A DNA stretch of 64,000 bases from Sphagnum compactum (taxonomy: Eukaryota > Bryophyta > Sphagnopsida > Sphagnales), in NCBI GenBank assembly GCA_965153455.1, contig OZ234501.1, forward strand, positions 62,001-126,000, in the 5' to 3' direction. The notes beneath the pieces are model-generated. The model was not told where the DNA came from, searched no databases, and was given only the letters and a program-made list of their open reading frames with translations. How positions within the stretch are numbered: position 1 is the stretch's first letter; each line of letters starts with the position of its first letter. This document shows, piece by piece, positions 56,918 through 64,000 of the stretch. Position numbers and translations under genes: made by a program.

Positions 56918-57832
56918 TGTTGCAACCATAACCTTGGGTTCGCGACCAAGGCAAGGGTTTACAAAGGTGCGGGCCAAAAGTGAGCCTCGGAATCACCTTT
57001 CATGCTCCCATGAATGCAAGAAAATGTGAGGGAATGAACCCCCACATTCCCAAGTGAGCTCCCACTTTAGAAGTTGGAGTCCCAACGGACTCTCGAATCT
57101 TCAGAGGGCGATTGCAAGGGTTAAAACTCATTTTATTAAATATCTCTTTATATCATTAGAAAGTTCTTAGAACAAAAATGTCTGAAATGGGCTTGCATGA
57201 CCCATTTGGGTTCTTAAACACAAGTTATGGCCAAAAGAAGGGTCGGGAGTTGAATTGGCAATTTGATTCCCGACCACTAAAAGTCGGGAATCTCCTTGAT
57301 TTTCTTTGTGCAGGTGGCGTGCTACATACCATTGGAAAGATCTTGATAAGGGCTACAACTTTGCTTCAAACTTCATCTCGATTGGAGGTCTACAAAAAAA
57401 GTTATAGGCCCCCAAAGTTGCAAGAGTCCCAATTTTAGGAATTTCGAGACTCCAACTTGGGAGTCCCGGGACAAAATGACATTTGGGTGCTGGCCCCGTG
57501 ACCAGGCATAAAGAATTCTATAAGGGGAAAGGTGATGGTTTCCCCCAAGTCCGGGCCGTGGTGAGTCTTAAGAGTCTGTGTTTGCTCATGGCTCGTCTAT
57601 GTACCAAAAGTGCTCCAACTATGCATTAACCAACTTGTTGTTTGGTATGTGTAGGTCCGTGTGAGTAATTGAATTGCTTGTCACTCTTTCTAGTCCTCAT
57701 TTCAAAACTCTAGCATGCTTTTCTGCCTGCAAAATGTTGCGAACCAAGGAGCATGCCCCAACTCTTTATCTTTCCATTATTTTCACATTTAGACTCGAAG
57801 TTGAGTCTATTAATGAGTTTGAGGGTGCGTCA
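56918..57832 (+). mobile_element. Solo LTR, gypsy LTR family 1 (915 bp)
   Basis: It opens TGTTGCAACCATAACC and closes GAGGGTGCGTCA. The flanks GGTTA (56913-56917) and AGTTA (57833-57837) match at four of five bases. The TATA-like region is TTCTATAAGGGG near 57516. It is inserted in the minus-strand coiled-coil region. Confidence 0.9.
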
Positions 57833-57837
57833 AGTTA

Positions 57838-60001
57838 CTACAACTAACTGGTTATTGGTTCACATAACATACCAGTTAACTTAAAGACATGTTATCCAAT
57901 AATAACTAAAATAGTCTCAAAATAATGCTACCTATAATGCTACCTCATTGATTTTTAGTTGGTAACAACTAATTACTATTTACATAATTGAAAATTTGGG
58001 TTAACATTACCCCCCTTGAAAATTGGATTTTGGCCTTGAAATTAGTCACCTAAAACTACATGTTCTACTCTTGTAGCTAAATCATCAGCATGTTGTTCAC
58101 ATGTTGTATCAATAGGCTCAACTAAAGGAATAGGTTTAAGTCCTAGTCTTTCAATAATGTGTCTCCTTTAATATTATGTTTGGAGTTCTAAAAACTTTAA
58201 AGGCATGTGTGACAATGTTAATCAAAGCGACCTTTATTCCTACCCCAATCTTTGGTATAACTAATGGAACAAGTTTGGGAATAACATGTTTTTCCCATTT
58301 TTCTACTTGAGTACTAATAACTACAACAAGTACTTCCACATATTCTATGGGCAAAAACAAAATATAAGAAACAATAGCAGGTTCAGTTCCTCCTTTGATT
58401 AGCTATGGTTCCTCGGTGGTAGTGACAACATGTTCACTTCAAAAATTTATAGTTGCAAATGTTGCCTGCACAAATAAAAACTTATGGGAAACATTAATAG
58501 GTACCTCAACCAATTTGTCATTAAGCCGATCGTACATATAACCTTCAAACTATAACCAGTTCATTCAAGTAAGCTTCTTCATTCGCACAAGCCAATTTCA
58601 AATTGTCTTGGATATGTTCCTTTGTAATTTTTTATACAGTTTGCCACCATTCCTTTCATTTTGGATTTTTGTTTGCTAAAGTTTGGTTCTACACCTTGAG
58701 CAAGGCATTAGCAAAAAGTACTTCTTCAAACTCCTTCAACTGGTTATCCATGTAGTTAGTTCGAAAACCTTTACCAAACATTTGGTGAAGTGTCTCCAAT
58801 TCGCCTTTCAATTCTTGAATCTATACTTGGAGTTCATGGGTACAATTTTCCATGTTTATGTTGACCTTTGTCAATTGTTCCCACTACTATAAATAGGTGT
58901 TTTCTAGCTCTACAAAAGTTTTCTCCCATTGAGCAATACTAGATTCCATCTTGCCATAATCCTTCATCAACTGGTCATAGTCAGTTTATAGGGCCTTGAG
59001 GTCATTATGGCTTTTAAAATGAGCTTGGTTCAACTCATTGTAATCCTATTACATAGCTTTAGCCTTCTTGATTACCTTTTCAACTTCAACACCTTTGGCA
59101 ACCATGTGCCTATTTTGTATCTACAGTTTAACGAGTTTAGTTTTCATAGTCGTCAATTCCTTATCCCTATTCTGCAATGCTTATTTGTGGTTAACCAATT
59201 CCACACAATGGGTCTATAGTTGGTTGTTTATGTCCTCTATCATACTTAGTTTTCAAATTGGCTAGGCTATTTATTATATGAGGCCAAGTCTGCGCAATTA
59301 AGGTCACTTGCTCAAAGAAAAGTGTAACATGTTTCAAGCTTTCATGTTGAGTGTAAGTTGTCAACATATTTAAAAATTTGTAAACTGATTTAAGCTTAAT
59401 TGATTGAATAGGTTTAGATTGAACTAGTTGAACCGATTAAGTACATGCTAGTGATGGGTAATAACTTGTTATGTAGGAACAGAAGTTTCATGAACAAGTG
59501 AAGGTTCTTGGTTTGTTACCTATACATAATCATGTTCATTTCTGTCCTTTATGACTTGATCACTTTCCGTCCTTATTGATTCGTCATCAGGCTGCGTAAT
59601 AACATTTAGCCTCCATATCTTCATCTCTGCCCTCCATAATCATGATTTGCTAATGGGTGCGAGGTTTTTTCCTTGGTGGTGATCTAGTTGGTTTTGGATT
59701 AAACCAGTCCTTGGGTGTTGATGGTTTAGTTTGTACTTTCAACCGATGTGACAAACATACTAACCTAGGTGATACGGTAGTTGAACACATCGATCAACAC
59801 TCACTAATAAAATGCTCCGTGGTGACAACCACAAGAGAGGATTTCCTAGATTATTCTTCAATAACTTTCTTATTTTATCTCATGAACCAGTTATGGTTTT
59901 AGAGAGTCGATTAGTGTTTCTTCTTCTGGAATTAGGAACTAGCGTCATAAATAAACATCTATAACTAGTCCACTTTAACAGGTTGTCGCCTTTATGTTAG
60001 G
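57838..60001 (-). pseudogene. Second stretch of decayed coiled-coil frames
   Basis: Broken minus-strand frames continue beyond the solo LTR. Examples are WEKTFVELENTYL near 58935-58895, IQELKGELETLHQMFGKGF near 58825-58770, and SLKHVTLFFEQVTLIAQTW near 59345-59280. 58360-58151 is a 69-codon open piece (FLPIEYVEVLVVVISTQVEK). A Pro/Lys-rich piece near 59720-59660 reads WFNPKPTRSPPRKKPRTH. The style matches 54130-56917, so the two stretches were probably one gene or one element before the LTR inserted. The family is unknown. Confidence 0.45.
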
Positions 60002-62644
60002 TGTGAGGAATTTTTGCACACCTTCACCATTAATATATGCATTCACAAAAAACCCAGTTGGAAGTGGAACTACTATGTAGTTGTAGTCTAACAAGTAAGG
60101 TGGTTCAAGGTAAGTAATGAAATTCACTAAAGATTTAATGCATTGTGTCCAATCTGAAGATACAAAGACATTGTGAGAGAATCGTAACTCACCATGATGG
60201 AATATGAAGGAGCCGTATGTTGATGTTCAATCCAATGTCACGCTTGATGGTTGGAACCCTTCCATTCCATTTGTCATAACATCTACATACAACCTCATAA
60301 TCTAACATGCATTGAATTTTTGAAAAATTAATATAAAAGGGACCATATTACAAAATCTTATAAGTTTTTTTTTTTCTTTTGATCAAGAGTTAAGCTTCGA
60401 AACTAGAAACCACTTTGCTTAGATTGAGGGAAAAACAGACAATTCAACCCCCTCTACTTCCAACAAGTGTACCTCCCTTATAGCAACCCCGATGATGCTG
60501 AAAATTGAGGAAAACCTTCTACACCTTTCAAACTAAGATTGATTTAAATTTGACACAAATCCAACGGTGGATGGGAGGAACAACTAAATGAACCAAAAAT
60601 CCAGAGGCTTTGTCATGGAAATCCTTCCATGAACCACTACAACACCCTCTACTTCCAACCAGTGTAGCTCCCTGATAGCAAACCCGATGATGCTGAAAAT
60701 TGGGGAGAACCTTCTACACCTTCCAAACTAAAACTGATTTCATCTTGACACAAATCCAACGGTGGACTTGGGAGGAACAATTAATTGAACCAAAAATCCA
60801 GAGGTTTTGCTACAAGTATTTGTTACACACGACTTCCTTCCATGTTTGATTCTTGCACACACCTTTACCATGAACACCTCTCCGCACATAAAAACTCAAA
60901 ATTCTTCTTCACACCTCCTCTTCTTTCTTTCTTTTCCACATACACACAATACCCTCTCCCTCGGTAAGCCTCCATGACCTTCCTTTAGCTTGTTTCCTTT
61001 GTCCAATGAAAGCTTTGAAATCCTTTGTTCCAATCAATGGCCTCCTCATCCTTCTAGAGACACTGAGATTTGAGAATAAATTGCCATCAAATTGAGTTTA
61101 GGATGAGAATTATTAGGCCCAATGAGACACAAGAAATATTCCATCCTCCAATCAAATAGGATGACAAATCGTCATGACTAATGGGATTGGAGGATTCATC
61201 CCTTCCTTTATCTTGGATATCTCGATGAGGTCTCTTAAGCTTGATCCTTATCCTTTCCGTCCGTTGACCTTCACATCCTACTTCTTCATCCTAATTACTT
61301 CAAGTAACTAACTACTAGGATAGTTTATCGGTACTAACAAGTAACGTCCTTGAATTCTTACTTGACTAATTCATTGGTTGAACTAACATTTCCGTGTACC
61401 ATTTACTCTTTTGATATCCCCTACCTATTTATTTTACCATGCACTAGTTAACTATGTAGTACATAGTAAATTGGAAGTAAAATTTGCACCACAAAAAACC
61501 CCCACATACTTCTAGATCCGCCGTCGAAATTAGGGTTTGATGAATCCATTAGATCTAGGATGTTCGAGTTTTCATAAGGTTCCGCCGTCACTCCCACACC
61601 TTACGCCTACCCTAATTTGTTAAATAAAAAGGCTTCGACCCCTTCTAAACGTAAGTACCACGTTGTTTGTACTACCTTTTTAATTTTTGTTGATGCAGGT
61701 GAGAACTAGTCATGGCGGATGATGTCGCTACGCCTTCGAATCCTTCAGTTGCACCAGTAGATTAGGAAGAGCTTGAAGAAGCACCGTTCGACGTGATTGT
61801 TTCTCAACGGCCGCGCGAAAAAGAACCACCCAGGCAAATGGTGCGCACTCGAATCGATCGTTCGGCATGGGATCGTCGATTGTCTCCTAACCCACATGCT
61901 TTAGCAATCTATTTAGAATTCATTCCTGCTCGTGGAACCGCGCCAGAATGGTTTGAAGAGTGTCAATGCGAAGATGATGATGTCCGTCTCCATTGTCAAA
62001 CGTGGGTTCCCGGTGATGGCCATTATCGTTGGCTACGAGGGCCAATCAACCCCCTTCCCATGGAGCACCGAGCCAAGTACCTCGCTCACACCATTCGTCG
62101 CATTCTAGATTTTTTGCAATTGTGAACTATCCTTTAAGTCGGTTATAAAGTTATAATTCACCTGAGGCTACTCAGGTGGAAATGTTACTACTTAAATTTG
62201 ATTTTGATTCTATTTAAAAGTTTGATAGAAGTGAAACTAAATAAAGATGTATTATGACTACATCCTAAAAATCTTACAAGTATATCATTAGTGCTTGAAG
62301 ATTCTTCTACATACTAACTTAACCTTGTGATGGCGAAATGTTATTATTAATTATGGGCTTGTATTCCCTATATATCAATAAATCACATCTAATTCTACAT
62401 CCCCTTTCCCTTCTCTACAACATAAAAAGGATAATGTACTTTAAAAGGTTTACTAGGTCCTTAACTGATTAAGCGTTACTTCAACTGAAATAAAGAAGTA
62501 GTATATGCCTAGAAATATCACAAAAGTTGATTCAACTGTTAATAATCACTACTTGGAGGCTTATAAGCATTCAAATCATTAGTACTAAAGGAAATTATGG
62601 AACTAAAGCTTGACTAATTATTGAGCTATAATCCATGGCTCACA
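60002..62644 (+). mobile_element. 2.65 kb TG...CA unit, copy 3 (2643 bp)
   Basis: It opens TGTGAGGAATTTTTGC and closes ATCCATGGCTCACA. The perfect duplication TTAGG lies at 59997-60001 and 62645-62649. Its layout is identical to copies 1 and 2: twofold ~196-bp tandem repeat from 60453, GTTAAATAAAAAGGC near 61619, gene at 61712-62125, ATCAATAAATCAC near 62376. It is closer to copy 2 than to copy 1 around the start codon (GTGAGAACT versus GTGCAACT). Confidence 0.93.
61712..62125 (+). pseudogene. Gene of the 2.65 kb unit, copy 3: nonsense codon 18
   Basis: From the ATG at 61712 the frame stays in register to the TGA at 62123-62125 (138 codons including the stop, the same length as copy 1). Codon 18 (61763-61765) is TAG where copy 1 has CAA or CAG-type Gln codons. 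The remainder, with RSAWDRRLSPNPHALAIYLE, ECQCEDDDVRLHCQTWVPGD and YLAHTIRRILDFLQL, is complete. There are no frameshifts. Two Arg codons have changed to Gln or His, consistent with decay of methylated CpG. An in-frame ATG for re-initiation is available only at codon 42 (MVRTRIDRS). Confidence 0.85.
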
Positions 62645-62649
62645 TTAGG

Positions 62650-62820
62650 CGGTGTTAACCCTACTGCAATATGGTTTTTAGTGCTTTGTCCATTGGGTTA
62701 GCTCTATTGTCATTTGTGTCAACATAATGGAACACCAATTGACCTTCTTCCCTTTGTTTACCAAATTGAGAATAATCGTAATGTGGTTATTGAAGTAGAC
62801 TAACTTTTCTCGTTGGTAGA
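62650..62820. other. Short spacer before the right family 3 LTR
   Basis: 171 bp with no recognised feature. It ends TTGGTAGA directly before the LTR, which is not a convincing polypurine tract. Confidence 0.5.
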
Positions 62821-63373
62821 TGTTGAAGGTAGATTTTATTGAAATCAATATTTTACCAAAATTTTATCAAAACTAATTTTTCCCTATCGAATTTTCCTTA
62901 ACAAATTTCCTTAACCAAATTTACTCTATCGAAAACCTTTTTATCGAAACCGATTTATACTACTGACTGACTCTATGTATATTTGGGACCAATTTTTTTG
63001 GGATTAGGTTAACTGCTTGTTCCACCATTTCCAACTTCTTTCTTAGAGGTACTTAAGGCTATATCCTTTTGTGGACTATATAGGAGAATATTTTTTGAAG
63101 TAAAATTATTTTGTTCCTACCATACTTTGTAGGTAAAGTTCTATGTGTAGGTTTTCCTTTCATATGTTTGGAATATTCTAACCTTTTGTATGCGAATATT
63201 ATTCCTTGCATGTTTGTTTCTATAGACAGTTTATGAGGCTGGCCTATCAAGATTTGATAGCCCTATTTGTGTTGAAGTTTTTTTCTTACCTAAGGAGAAT
63301 AATAGGATAATTATCTTATTTTCCCTTATTTTATTCCTTTCAAAACCTGATAGTTCATTGGGTGGCCTTAATA
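62821..63373 (+). repeat. LTR of family 3, plus strand (553 bp)
   Basis: It opens TGTTGAAGGTAGATTTTATTG and closes GTGGCCTTAATA, where the minus copy at 53596 closes TTAACA. It is the inverted partner of 53596-54114. GACTATATAGGAGAATAT (near 63074) is the shared TATA box. Without a polypurine tract before it or a clear primer site after it, it may be a solo LTR, the 5' LTR of an element running out of the window, or part of an inversion. Confidence 0.7.
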
Positions 63374-64000
63374 TTTGGTGACCATATCAGAACTAATAAA
63401 TCTAAAATTTCAAGTTCATTCCCATTTGGACAAATATTGGTTAGAGTTATTTTATTTTACCAAAACAAATTGTAAATTAATTATTTTTGTTGTTTGACAA
63501 ATAAAAATAAAAAACAAAATAACCCGTATACTACAACTTTTTTATAGTCATTTACCTTATGCTAACAATGTTAACAAGAAGTATGAAGAAAATAGTGGAA
63601 TAGCACTACTACATATTGTGCCTTTTTACGAAGGGAAAAACAAAAAACCGGAAGGGTTTGCGAAGCAAAAACAACTTGCCATATTTGCGATGTGACACGC
63701 ATCGCACCTTGTGGTTCACCAACCATCGCTAATATATAATGTACCTTAAATCATCACAACGCTTTTGCGACATACACCACAACCAAAACTTTGCGACCCT
63801 CTCAGTCTCCGTGCACGCTAGCGATATTCCACATTTCGCACCTCTTAATCATACTCACAGAATCGTAAATTTTAAAATACACAAACTATCGCAAAACAAT
63901 TTGAAACTCACAAGAAATCGCAATCTTGTGTTAATCGGCGCATCGCATTTTGCGTTTGAATATGTATCGCAAACCTCATCACAAATTTTTACAAAAGTTT
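63374..64000. other. Right edge; last 350 bp dense in TTGCGA/TCGCAA motifs
   Basis: 63374-63640 is AT-rich without features. From about 63655 to the end, motifs of the type TTGCGA, ATCGCA and TCGCAA occur about a dozen times in 340 bp, far more CpG than elsewhere nearby. It is probably the edge of another repeat or transposon that continues beyond the window. Confidence 0.5.

Noticed and set aside
62813-63379. TTGGT on both sides of the right family 3 LTR as a target-site duplication.
   Set aside because: The two copies sit 3 and 1 bases away from the LTR ends defined by alignment, so they are not in the right place for an LTR duplication.
1-64000. tRNA, rRNA or other structured RNA genes.
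   Set aside because: No cloverleaf, rRNA-like segment or snRNA-like promoter pair was recognised. The only tRNA-related sequence is the complementary primer site at 5581-5593.

Overview
The window reads as nuclear DNA of a land plant with a large, repeat-filled genome. It has one intron-rich host gene and is otherwise mostly LTR retrotransposons, solo LTRs and decayed AT-rich DNA. Nothing bacterial, organellar or viral was seen. The host gene encodes a plant-type SCAMP that differs from the angiosperm pattern at many positions. I lean towards a gymnosperm or a fern-type genome, but the window cannot settle this.

Layout. 1-5906: a minus-strand Ty1/copia element with a 313-bp 5' LTR, an adjacent initiator-tRNA-Met primer site and a broken gag-pol. 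Its 3' LTR is cut by the window edge. 5907-11490: AT-rich DNA with no gene I can support. 11490-15500: a plus-strand copia element that lacks its 5' end; its 3' LTR carries a 23-bp telomere-like minisatellite. 15500-22350: a minus-strand Ty3/gypsy element, broken by a solo LTR (17802-18679) and by a plus-strand chromovirus fragment with its LTR (about 18856-21411). 22640-24345: an unrecognised decayed minus-strand reading frame.

24346-27000, 34278-36921 and 60002-62644 are three copies of one 2.64-2.66 kb mobile unit. Each starts TGTGA, ends CTCACA and is flanked by a perfect 5-bp target-site duplication (ACGTG, CACGC, TTAGG). Each holds a TATA-like box and a small gene for a 136-137 aa protein that I do not recognise. 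The gene is intact in the first copy and has one nonsense codon in each of the others. A much older relative of the coding part lies at 28640-28880. The simplest reading is a giant LTR, present here as solo LTRs, that carries a protein-coding gene. This is the best candidate in the window for something undescribed.

A second LTR family of about 0.8-0.92 kb (TGT[C/T]GCAACC...GTGCGTCA) is present five times: solo at 17802, 29408 (minus), 33478 (split by the second 2.65 kb unit) and 56918, and attached to the chromovirus fragment at 20605.

37047-41030 is AT-rich with an inverted repeat. 41030-42840 is a badly decayed copia RT-RNase H. 44445-49425 is a complete 13-exon SCAMP gene (313 codons), with one copy of a roughly 330-bp retroposon-like repeat in an intron and another just downstream that is flanked by a 16-bp duplication. 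53596-63373 is bounded by two copies of a third LTR family in opposite orientation. The interval between them holds coiled-coil reading frames on the minus strand, one solo LTR and the third 2.65 kb unit.

All calls come from reading the sequence and the translated frames. No database search was possible, so family names rest on recognised motifs, and ages and selection are estimates by eye.
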